Source of the DNA: Nonomuraea candida | Lineage (GTDB): Bacteria > Actinomycetota > Actinomycetes > Streptosporangiales > Streptosporangiaceae | Assembly (NCBI RefSeq): GCF_000725485.1 | Contig: NZ_JOAG01000015.1 | Span: 62,001-126,000, forward strand | Length of the DNA stretch: 64,000 bases | Direction of reading: 5' to 3' | Shown here: positions 57,381 through 64,000 of the stretch, one piece after another | How positions within the stretch are numbered: position 1 is the first letter of the stretch | How the letters are laid out: every line of letters begins with the position of its first letter | Program-made: the position numbers and the translations under genes | The notes under the pieces: model-generated | What the model was told of the DNA's origin: nothing | Seen by the model: the letters and a program-made list of their open reading frames with translations, nothing else | The model's database searches: none

Positions 57381-58826
57381 GTGATCTTCGATGAGACGTG
57401 GGACTTCCTCCGGCTCTGGCAGTACGCCGAGCGCTACCTGGGCGTGGGCACCCGCGACTACAGCGCGTTCTCCCACCACCTCGACATCTCTGACGAGTTC
57501 CACCCCCAGCGCGGCCGGCCCCGGTTCGTCCTGCCGACGTTCCGCGTCCCGGACGATCACGGCGCGTTCCTGCCCGGCGGCGCCGACTCTCCCGTGACCA
57601 AGCTGTACCGCGGGAGCGGCGGGGAGTTCCTGCTGCCCGTGCACCCCGAGACCCTGCGCTTCCCCGGCCTGCCGGGACGCGCGGCGCTCCGGGCCGTGGA
57701 GCGGGGCCCCGACCTGCTGGTGGTGCCGTCGGCGAACGCGCGCACGGTGTTCGTCGAGCGCATCGGCGGCCGGCCCGTCGAGCCGCACTTCGTGAAGCTG
57801 CACTATCCCCGGCGCCTGTCCCGTTTCACCCGGCGGCTGCGCCGGCCGATCATCACGCTGCAGCTCTGGGCGGCGGCCGAGCTGATGCGCGCCGGCCTGC
57901 CCGTGCTGCCGGAGGTGGCCGGCGGCGTCCTGGGCGAGGATCCCCGCGAGGCGTGGGGCTTCCTCATCCGCGAGCTCAGCCCCCGCGCCACCACCCCCAT
58001 CTCCCCCGAAACCACCACCATCACCCCGCCGCCTCCTGACCCGGCTCGTGCCCCGGGCCCCGGCACGGTCCCGGGCGCGGGCGGGCCGGCTGCGGGCCAG
58101 CCGGGTGCGGGCGGGCCGGGTGCGGGGCTCTCCGGCGGTTCCGGGGGCGTGGCGCTGGAGTTCACGGTGCCGTTGTTCGCCCTGTACGGGCGCGACCTGC
58201 ACCATCCCGGCCATCCGCCGCTCCTGCGGCAACTGGTGGCCCGCAGCGGCGAGGACCCGTTCACGTGGATCATCCGGCGGGTCGTGGCCCCGATGGTCGG
58301 GCTGTGGCTGGACGCCGTCGCCCGTACCGGCTGCCTGCTGGAGCCGCACGGGCAGAACACGCTGTTCAGCTTCGACCGGGCGGCCGGCCGCACCGCGATC
58401 GTCTATCGCGACTGCGGCGTCTACGTCGACCTGCGGACCAGGCACGAGCTGTCCCCGGACGGCCCGCTGCCGCCGGTCAACGTCATCCCCCGCGACATAC
58501 GCCACCCGCGCGAGCAGGTCATGAGCCTCACCTACGACAGCTTCCTGGCCCACCACGCCCTGGAGCGCATCGCCCGCCTGGCCCGCGACGCGTACGGCAT
58601 CCCGCCCGGCCACCTGCGCCGGGCCGCCTGCGACGCCTTCCTCGCGCACGGCGGCGCCGGCACGCCGCTGCCCCCGACCGTCTACTACTACGACGACCGC
58701 CTCCACGACGACGGGCGCTGGAACCTCGTCGACACCGGCGAGCCGCCGCACTGGCGCCCCCCTGCGACCCGTCCCGCCGTCACGGCCCTGGCCGCTCCCC
58801 CTGCCGTACGGGGGCGCCGGCCGTGA
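57381..58826 (+). CDS. IucA/IucC-family (NIS synthetase-like) protein, N-terminally short
   Basis: A 481-aa protein from GTG 57381 with AAAGGAG five bases upstream. Family marks: GEFLLPVHPETLRFPGLPGR, LLVVPSANARTVFVERIGG, HFVKLHYPRRLSRFTRRLRR, ALEFTVPLFALYGRDLHHPG, LEPHGQNTLFSFDRAAGR, IVYRDCGVYVDL. Usual NIS synthetases have about 580-620 aa and an N-terminal HPxHxxxKxRxGF-like region that I cannot find here; a Pro/Gly-rich linker of about 50 residues sits mid-protein. So it may be incomplete, a specialised acyltransferase, or depend on another protein. It lies 101 bp after the decarboxylase; its 3' end overlaps the convergent oxidoreductase by 47 bp. Confidence 0.8.
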   Translation: MIFDETWDFLRLWQYAERYLGVGTRDYSAFSHHLDISDEFHPQRGRPRFVLPTFRVPDDHGAFLPGGADSPVTKLYRGSGGEFLLPVHPETLRFPGLPGRAALRAVERGPDLLVVPSANARTVFVERIGGRPVEPHFVKLHYPRRLSRFTRRLRRPIITLQLWAAAELMRAGLPVLPEVAGGVLGEDPREAWGFLIRELSPRATTPISPETTTITPPPPDPARAPGPGTVPGAGGPAAGQPGAGGPGAGLSGGSGGVALEFTVPLFALYGRDLHHPGHPPLLRQLVARSGEDPFTWIIRRVVAPMVGLWLDAVARTGCLLEPHGQNTLFSFDRAAGRTAIVYRDCGVYVDLRTRHELSPDGPLPPVNVIPRDIRHPREQVMSLTYDSFLAHHALERIARLARDAYGIPPGHLRRAACDAFLAHGGAGTPLPPTVYYYDDRLHDDGRWNLVDTGEPPHWRPPATRPAVTALAAPPAVRGRRP

Positions 58827-60279
58827 GGTCGGCACCGATGTCCAGGTCGCCGACGAGGACGGCCCGGCCGGTGGCCAGCGACTCGTTGGCCGCGATGCCG
58901 ACCACGGCCGCCCGCAGCCCGTCCAGGTGATCGGCGGCCCGCCCGAGGGGATCGTCGCCGATCCGCAGGTCCCGGCGGAACACGTCCTTGAGCAGGATCG
59001 CGTCGCCGCCGCCGTGCCCGCCGATGCCGCCGGGGATGGGCACCTCCTCGGCCCGCTCCCAGTGCCGCTGCACGACCACCCGCTCCCCGGTGGGCCGTAC
59101 GGCATCGCGGGCGGCCGTGGGGGCGAGGGCGATCGAGCCGTCCGCGCCCAGCTCGACGAAGCCGCGCTCGACGACCTCCAGCTCGGCCCGCCCGGCGGTG
59201 CCGTTGACGGTGACGCGGTAGCCCTCCCACGGGCTGTGGGCGTTGAGCGAGTACGTGAGCATGGCGCCGCGCCGGTAGTCCACCAGGACCGCCATGTTGT
59301 CCTCGATCGTCACGCCGGGGGCGAACGGGTCGGTGTCGCGCCGGTAGCCGTCGTGCTGCTCGGCCCGCAGGTAGAGGGCCTCCAGGCGCGGGTCGGCGCG
59401 CAGGTCGAGGGCGTACGGGTCGCCGTGGACGCCCGTGCCGCGCTCCGGCCGCTCCCCCATCCCCCGCGCGGCGGCGTTCTCGTGGCCGTAGAAGCGCAGC
59501 GCGGCGGAGGCGTACACCTTGACCGGGTCGTCGGCGAGCCACCAGTTGACCAGGTCGAAGTGGTGGCTGGCCTTGTGCACGAGGAGGCCGGCGGACAGGG
59601 CCCTGTCGCGGTGCCAGCGGCGGAAGTAGTCGGCGCCGTGCATCGTGTCCAGCGCCCACTCGAAGTGCACGCCGGTCACCTCGCCGATCGTGCCCGAGGC
59701 GATGACCTGGCGCAGCGCGGAGTTGCGGGGGGCGTACCGGTAGTTGAAGGTCATGACGACCTCACCGCCGGTGTCGGCGATCGCCCTGACGATGCGCCGG
59801 CAGCCGTCGGCGTCGGTCGTCAGGGGCTTCTCCACCACGACGCCGGCCCCGGCCCGCAGCGCGTGGTCGACCAGCTCGGCGTGGGCGCGGTCCACGCTGG
59901 TGACGATCACGGTGTCGACCCGCTGCTCGGCGACCATCCTCGCCGCCTCGCCCGGCGCGTACCGGGGCAGCCCGGCCGGGCCGCCGAGGCCGAGCGCGCG
60001 GCCCGCCTCGGCGTCGTAGTGGTCGATCCGGGCCGGGTTCGGGTCCAGCCAGGCGACGATCTCGCCCACGTCGGCGTGCTCGCCGGTCAGCGCCGCCACG
60101 TACATGCCGGCCCGGTGTCCCGTGCCGGCCACGGCGTAGCGGCGGCGCGGGCGGGACGGGGGCGGGGCCTGGTAGGCGGGCACCACGCCGGGGCCCGCCT
60201 GGGTGCGCGTGCTCGACGCCGGGGCGGGCGCGGTGGGATTCTGGTCAACAGGGCTGAAATCGCTCACGAAGGTCATCAT
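58780..60279 (-). CDS. Gfo/Idh/MocA family oxidoreductase
   Basis: A 499-aa NAD(P)-dependent oxidoreductase. I chose ATG 60279 (MMTFVSDFSPVDQNPT); starts slightly further down are possible. After a 45-residue Pro/Ser-rich tail come the Rossmann core (RRYAVAGTGHRAGMYVAALT), VDTVIVTSVDRAHAELVDHA, GAGVVVEKPLTTDADGCRRI (EKP motif), and HHFDLVNWWLADDPVKVYAS in the C-terminal domain. Larger than usual (family 330-400) because of insertions. Dehydrogenates a sugar or related alcohol; here divergent from an ABC peptide-type transporter operon. Overlaps the IucA-type gene convergently. Confidence 0.87.
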   Translation of the reverse strand: MMTFVSDFSPVDQNPTAPAPASSTRTQAGPGVVPAYQAPPPSRPRRRYAVAGTGHRAGMYVAALTGEHADVGEIVAWLDPNPARIDHYDAEAGRALGLGGPAGLPRYAPGEAARMVAEQRVDTVIVTSVDRAHAELVDHALRAGAGVVVEKPLTTDADGCRRIVRAIADTGGEVVMTFNYRYAPRNSALRQVIASGTIGEVTGVHFEWALDTMHGADYFRRWHRDRALSAGLLVHKASHHFDLVNWWLADDPVKVYASAALRFYGHENAAARGMGERPERGTGVHGDPYALDLRADPRLEALYLRAEQHDGYRRDTDPFAPGVTIEDNMAVLVDYRRGAMLTYSLNAHSPWEGYRVTVNGTAGRAELEVVERGFVELGADGSIALAPTAARDAVRPTGERVVVQRHWERAEEVPIPGGIGGHGGGDAILLKDVFRRDLRIGDDPLGRAADHLDGLRAAVVGIAANESLATGRAVLVGDLDIGADLTAGAPVRQGERPGP

Positions 60280-60398
60280 CTCGGACGCCGCGTTCCGGCG
60301 GTACGCGGCCCGCACCCCCCGCCCGTTCCGGCGCCGCCCGCAGGGATTACCGTGGATCGGGATATAGTCAACCAAACCTACCGATTTCCCCTGGAGAT
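60280..60398. promoter_or_regulatory. Divergent promoter region, oxidoreductase and ABC operon
   Basis: About 120 bp. TATAGT at 60363-60368 is a possible -10 for the ABC operon; the following bases CAACCAAACCTACCG are unusual in this GC-rich setting. No inverted repeat is convincing. Confidence 0.35.
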
Positions 60399-61907
60399 AT
60401 GTTGACCAGCAAGTTCGCCGGCGTCGTGGCCGCGCTCGCGCTCGCGCTCACCGCGTGCGGCTCCGGCGGGGGCGGCACGTCCACCGGCAGCTCCGCCGCC
60501 CCCGACGCCGGCGCCACGATCGAGATCGGATCCCTGTACGAGCCCCAGAATCTCGACAATACGGCCGGCGGCGGCCAGGGCGTGACCGAGGCCTTCAACG
60601 GCAACGTGTACGAGGGCCTGTTCCGGCTGACCGACGCGGGCAAGGTGGAGGACCTGCTGGCCGAGAGCCATGAGGTCTCGGACGACGGCCTCACGTACAC
60701 GTTCAGGATCCGCCAGGGTGTCACGTTCCACTCGGGCAAGGCGCTGACGGCCGCCGACGTGAAGAACAGCATCGAGCGGGTCGTGGCCGAGGACTCCCAG
60801 TCGGCGCGCAAGAGCAATCTTGAGGTCATCAAGTCGGTCGAGGCCCCCGACGACCGCACGGTCGTGGTCAAGCTGTCGGACCGGTCGATCTCGCTGACGT
60901 ACAACCTGAGCTACGTGTGGATCGTCAACACCGCCGCCAAGGACCTGGCCACCGGCGAGGACGGCACGGGGCCGTACCGGCTGGAGGCGTGGAAGCGCGG
61001 CTCCACGCTCAGCCTGGAGCCCTTCCCCGGCTACTGGGGCGCCAAGCCCGCCAACGGCGGCGTCGTCTTCCACTACTTCACCGAGGCCACGGCGCTCAAC
61101 AACGCGCTGCTCACCGGCGCGGTGGACATCGTCACCAGCCAGCAGAGCCCCGACGCGCTGAGCCAGTTCACCGGCAACCCCGACTACAAGATCAGCGACG
61201 GCCACTCCACCACCAAGCTGCTGCTCGCCTTCAACGACCGCAAGGCCCCGTTCGACAAGCCTGAGGTGCGCAGGGCGGTCGCCGCGGCCATCGACGACGC
61301 CAAGCTGCTGGAGTCGGTGTGGGCGGGGCACGGCAGCCTCATCGGCTCGATGGTGCCGCCCACCGACCCGTGGTACGAGGACCTGACCTCGCTCGACGCC
61401 TACGACGTCGAGGCGGCCAGGAAGCAGCTCGCCGAGGCCGGGTACGCCGGCGGCTTCCGCTTCACGCTCGACACGCCCAACTACGACCCGCACCCGACGG
61501 CCGCCACGTTCATCAAGGGCGAGCTGGCCAAGGTCGGCATCACCGTGGACATCAACGTGATCACCGCCGACGAGTGGTACACGAAGGTCTACAAGAACCG
61601 CGACTTCGCCGCCACCCTCCAGGAGCACGTCAACGACCGCGACGTGGTCTGGTACGGCGACCCCGACTTCTACTGGGGCTACGACGACAAGCAGGTCACC
61701 GGCTGGATCGAGCAGGCGGAGCGGGCCAGGACGGCCGAGGAGCAGACCGAGCTGCTGAAGAAGGCCAACCGGCGGATCGCCGAGGAGGCGGCCAGCGACT
61801 GGCTCTACCTCTACCCGCAGATCGTGGTGGCCTCCTCGAAGCTGTCGGGCTACCCGGTCAACGGCCTGAACTCGCAGTTCTACGCGTACGGGATCAAGAA
61901 GGGCTGA
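60399..61907 (+). CDS. ABC transporter substrate-binding lipoprotein, family 5
   Basis: A 502-aa lipoprotein: MLTSKFAGVVAALALALTAC with the lipobox at Cys 20. Family 5 (DppA/OppA) pattern: IEIGSLYEPQNLDNTAGGGQ, LAESHEVSDDGLTYTFRIRQ, GVTFHSGKALTAADVKNSIE, LSLEPFPGYWGAKPANGGVV and RAVAAAIDDAKLLESVWAGH. Binds a peptide, metal-chelate or similar ligand outside the cell. Starts 60399 (or TTG 60402) after GGAG. First gene of an operon with two permeases and at least one ATPase. Confidence 0.92.
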   Translation: MLTSKFAGVVAALALALTACGSGGGGTSTGSSAAPDAGATIEIGSLYEPQNLDNTAGGGQGVTEAFNGNVYEGLFRLTDAGKVEDLLAESHEVSDDGLTYTFRIRQGVTFHSGKALTAADVKNSIERVVAEDSQSARKSNLEVIKSVEAPDDRTVVVKLSDRSISLTYNLSYVWIVNTAAKDLATGEDGTGPYRLEAWKRGSTLSLEPFPGYWGAKPANGGVVFHYFTEATALNNALLTGAVDIVTSQQSPDALSQFTGNPDYKISDGHSTTKLLLAFNDRKAPFDKPEVRRAVAAAIDDAKLLESVWAGHGSLIGSMVPPTDPWYEDLTSLDAYDVEAARKQLAEAGYAGGFRFTLDTPNYDPHPTAATFIKGELAKVGITVDINVITADEWYTKVYKNRDFAATLQEHVNDRDVVWYGDPDFYWGYDDKQVTGWIEQAERARTAEEQTELLKKANRRIAEEAASDWLYLYPQIVVASSKLSGYPVNGLNSQFYAYGIKKG

Positions 61908-62872
61908 TGGGGCGTTACCTGCTGCGCCGGACCGGCTTCCTGCTCGGCTCGTTGCTGGCGGCGGCCGCGCTGCTGTTCGTGCTGCTGCGGCTGCTGCCCG
62001 GCGACCCGGCCAACGCGCTGCTGTCGGTCGGCGCGACGCCCGAGCAGATCGCCGCGGCGCGCCGCCAGATCGGCTCGGACGTGCCCCTGCCCGAGCAGTT
62101 CGCCGCCTGGCTGGCCGGGCTGGCCCGGCTGGACCTGGGCACGTCGTTCGTGAGCCGGCTGCCCGTGGGGCCGGAGATCGCCGCGCGGCTGGTGGTGACC
62201 GTGCCGCTGACGCTGCTGTCGTTCGCGCTGGCGGTGCTGATCGCGCTGCCGGTCGGGTTCGTCGCCGCGTGGCGCTCCGACCGCTGGTACGGGCTGCTGC
62301 TGAACGGCGTCTCCCAGCTCGGCATCGCCGTCCCCGTGTTCTGGATCGGGATGCTGCTGGTGACCGTGTTCGCGCTGCGGCTGCGGGTGCTGCCCGCGGG
62401 CGGCTTCCCGCGCGGCGACTGGGCCGAGCCGGGCCGGGCGCTGACCTCGCTGGCGCTGCCGGTGATCACGATCGCGCTGGTCATGTCGGCCTCGCTCATC
62501 CGGTACGTCCGCTCGGCCACGCTCGACGTGCTGGGCAGCGACTACCTGCGGACGGCGCGGGCGCTCGGGTCGTCGTTCGCCGGGGCGATGTGGCGGCACG
62601 GGCTGCGCAACGCCTCCGTCCCGGTCATCTCGATCCTCGGCATCGAGCTGGCGACCACGTTCCTCGGGGCGGTGGTCGTGGAGAGCGTGTTCACGCTGCC
62701 GGGGCTCGGGACGCTGCTGGTGGAGGGGATCGCCGAACACGACTATCCGGTGATCCAGGGCGTGCTGGCGGTCAGCACGTTCGCGGTGCTGATGATCGGC
62801 TTCGCCGCGGACCTCGCCCAGCGGCTGGTCGACCCGCGCCTGCGGGCGCACGTGGGCGGTGGCCGGCCATGA
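61907..62872 (+). CDS. ABC transporter permease, DppB/OppB type
   Basis: A 321-aa permease with about six helices: MGRYLLRRTGFLLGSLLAAA, LPGDPANALLSVGATPEQIA, the periplasmic QFAAWLAGLARLDLGTSFVS, PVGFVAAWRSDRWYGLLLN and the EAA-type loop YLRTARALGSSFAGAMWRHG. Starts TGATG overlapping the SBP stop. Partner of the DppC-type permease that follows. Confidence 0.93.
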   Translation: MGRYLLRRTGFLLGSLLAAAALLFVLLRLLPGDPANALLSVGATPEQIAAARRQIGSDVPLPEQFAAWLAGLARLDLGTSFVSRLPVGPEIAARLVVTVPLTLLSFALAVLIALPVGFVAAWRSDRWYGLLLNGVSQLGIAVPVFWIGMLLVTVFALRLRVLPAGGFPRGDWAEPGRALTSLALPVITIALVMSASLIRYVRSATLDVLGSDYLRTARALGSSFAGAMWRHGLRNASVPVISILGIELATTFLGAVVVESVFTLPGLGTLLVEGIAEHDYPVIQGVLAVSTFAVLMIGFAADLAQRLVDPRLRAHVGGGRP

Positions 62873-63681
62873 GGGGGAGGTTCACGTTCCTGGCCGGGTG
62901 CGTGCTGGTGGGCCTGATCCTGGTGGTGGCCGCCGTGTCGCTGGTGTGGCTGCCGTACGATCCGGCCGACACCTCCGGCGGGCGGCTCGCCCCGCCGGGC
63001 GGAGCGCACCTGCTGGGCACCGACAAGCTCGGCCGCGACCTGCTCACCCAGCTCATGGTGGGCGCGCGCATCGCGCTCACCGTCGGCATCGGCTCGGTGC
63101 TGGTCGGCGGGCTGCTGGGGGTGGCGGGCGGGCTGATCGCCGGGTTCGCCACCCGCTGGCTGGACGACGCGCTGTCGGCCGTGCTCGACATCCTCATCGC
63201 CTTCCCCACGCTGCTGCTGGCCATGCTGGTGGTGGCCGCGCGCGAGGCCTCGCTCGGGTCGGCGATCCTGGCGATCGGGCTGGCGATGTCCGGGGTCGTG
63301 GCCCGGCTGACCAGGATCCTGGTGAAACGGGTGCTGGCGCAGGACTACATCACGGCCGCGCGCACCTCGGGCACCTCGTGGCCGAGGGTGGTGGCCGAGC
63401 ACGTGCTGCCGAACATCTGGCCGACGCTGCTGGTCAACCTCTCGCTCCAGCTCGGGCTGGCCGTGCTGGCCGAGGCGTCGCTGTCGTACCTGGGGCTCGG
63501 GCCGCCGCCGCCGAACGCGTCGTGGGGCCGGCTGCTGCAGGAGGCGCAGGCCACCGTGCTGACCTCGCCGACCGGCGCGATCGCGCCGGGCGTGCTGCTC
63601 GTCGTCCTCGTCGTGGGCGTGAACCTGGTGGCCGACGGCTTCCGCGACCTCGCCGACCCGACCAGGAGGAGAACCCGATGA
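62869..63681 (+). CDS. ABC transporter permease, DppC/OppC type
   Basis: A 270-aa permease. Features: HLLGTDKLGRDLLTQLMVGA (DppC-type LGTDxxGRD), RWLDDALSAVLDILIAFPTL and YITAARTSGTSWPRVVAEHV (EAA loop), ILPNIWP-like segment, SYLGLGPPPPNASWGRLLQE. About six helices. Overlaps the DppB stop by 4 bp and its own stop overlaps a mini-ORF start. Confidence 0.93.
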   Translation: MRGRFTFLAGCVLVGLILVVAAVSLVWLPYDPADTSGGRLAPPGGAHLLGTDKLGRDLLTQLMVGARIALTVGIGSVLVGGLLGVAGGLIAGFATRWLDDALSAVLDILIAFPTLLLAMLVVAAREASLGSAILAIGLAMSGVVARLTRILVKRVLAQDYITAARTSGTSWPRVVAEHVLPNIWPTLLVNLSLQLGLAVLAEASLSYLGLGPPPPNASWGRLLQEAQATVLTSPTGAIAPGVLLVVLVVGVNLVADGFRDLADPTRRRTR

Positions 63682-63728
63682 CGCTGCCGGACCTCTCCCG
63701 CCGCGCCGTGCCCGGGAGGAGCCGATGA
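63678..63728 (+). CDS. 16-codon coupled mini-ORF (MTLPDLS...)
   Basis: ATG 63678 overlaps the DppC stop, reads MTLPDLSRRAVPGRSR and ends on TGA 63726-63728, which overlaps the ATPase ATG 63725. GGAGGAGAACCCGATGACGC is repeated as GGAGGAGCCGATGACGC, offset 47 bp, with MTLPDLS against MTLLDVS. A likely start duplication. Expression unproven. Confidence 0.45.
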   Translation: MTLPDLSRRAVPGRSR

Positions 63729-64000
63729 CGCTGCTGGACGTGTCCGGGCTGGCGGTGCGCCGCGCGGACGGTCACCGGCTGGTCGGGGACGTGTCGTTCG
63801 CCCTCGACGCCGGCGAGCGGCTGGCCCTGATCGGCGAGTCGGGCTCGGGCAAGTCGCTCACCGCGCTGGCCGTCATGGGGCTGCTGCCCGCGGGCATGAC
63901 CGCCCACGGCAGCGTGCTCCTGGGCGGCACCCAGATGATCGGCGCCCCGGACCGGACGCTGAACCGGGTGCGCGGGCGTACCGCCGCCGTGATCTTCCAG
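63725..64000 (+). CDS. ABC transporter ATP-binding protein, DppD/OppD type (cut by window edge)
   Basis: The first 92 residues are visible: MTLLDVSGLAVRRADGHRLV, Walker A LIGESGSGKSLTALAVMGLL, and RGRTAAVIFQ (Q-loop). Typical of the peptide-transporter ATPase that pairs with DppB/DppC. The rest is outside the window. Confidence 0.92.
   Translation, partial: MTLLDVSGLAVRRADGHRLVGDVSFALDAGERLALIGESGSGKSLTALAVMGLLPAGMTAHGSVLLGGTQMIGAPDRTLNRVRGRTAAVIFQ

Overview
The window is very GC-rich DNA with short or overlapping intergenic gaps, many GTG starts (plus likely TTG and CTG starts), LacI and TetR regulators, an ECF sigma factor, a SARP-type activator and secreted polysaccharide and peptidoglycan enzymes. 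This fits a filamentous actinomycete chromosome; a Streptosporangiales-type genus is my inference. I see no rRNA, tRNA, CRISPR array, integrase, transposase, terminase or capsid gene.

Layout. 1-9.97 kb: accessory genes: a partial TetR regulator divergent from an MFS transporter; a secreted CBM2-rhamnogalacturonan lyase with a LacI regulator; a small HTH protein and a serine hydrolase; a Vat-type streptogramin A acetyltransferase divergent from a TetR regulator; a DUF4383 membrane protein. 10.0-34.7 kb: one long minus-strand operon for an extracellular (phage-tail-like) contractile injection system (eCIS). In transcription order: Pvc16/DUF4255 protein, a protein with a carboxypeptidase-regulatory-like domain, sheath 1, tube 1, sheath 2, tube 2, a 62-aa protein, LysM protein, gp27-like hub, gp5-like spike, gp25, two baseplate-J proteins, a propeller/tail-protein-I fusion, three mutually related proteins of unknown role, a 179-aa protein, a tape-measure-like protein, an AAA+ ATPase and a 95-aa protein. 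Most junctions are ATGA overlaps. A SARP/BTAD activator and a small protein lie divergently at 34.9-35.9 kb and are the obvious candidate regulators.

36-43.8 kb: an LCMT-type methyltransferase, a D-2-hydroxyacid dehydrogenase, an ECF sigma factor operon with two small membrane proteins, and a metallophore-type uptake cassette (FecCD permease, ATPase, binding lipoprotein) with an EntS-like MFS exporter and a Zur/Fur-like box. 43.9-51.6 kb: a LacI regulator with two tandem GAAAnTTTC sites, a secreted protein, a sugar-symporter plus ChbG deacetylase pair, a secreted class A beta-lactamase-like protein, a winged-helix regulator with an apparent CTG start, and a divergent DJ-1/GlxA pair. 51.9-54.2 kb: a low-complexity acidic protein and an SRPBCC protein. 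54.8-58.8 kb: an M23 peptidase with a repeat-expanded C-terminus, then a PLP decarboxylase and a short IucA/IucC-type synthetase (NIS siderophore-like). 58.8-64 kb: a Gfo/Idh/MocA oxidoreductase and a dipeptide-type ABC operon cut by the right edge.

The most notable points are the eCIS with its unusual three-paralog insert, and a recurring architecture in which the start region of a downstream gene is preceded by a copy of itself that opens a 14-33 codon mini-ORF ending exactly on the next ATGA. Four cases are seen, with offsets of 41, 98, 71 and 47 bp, all 2 modulo 3.
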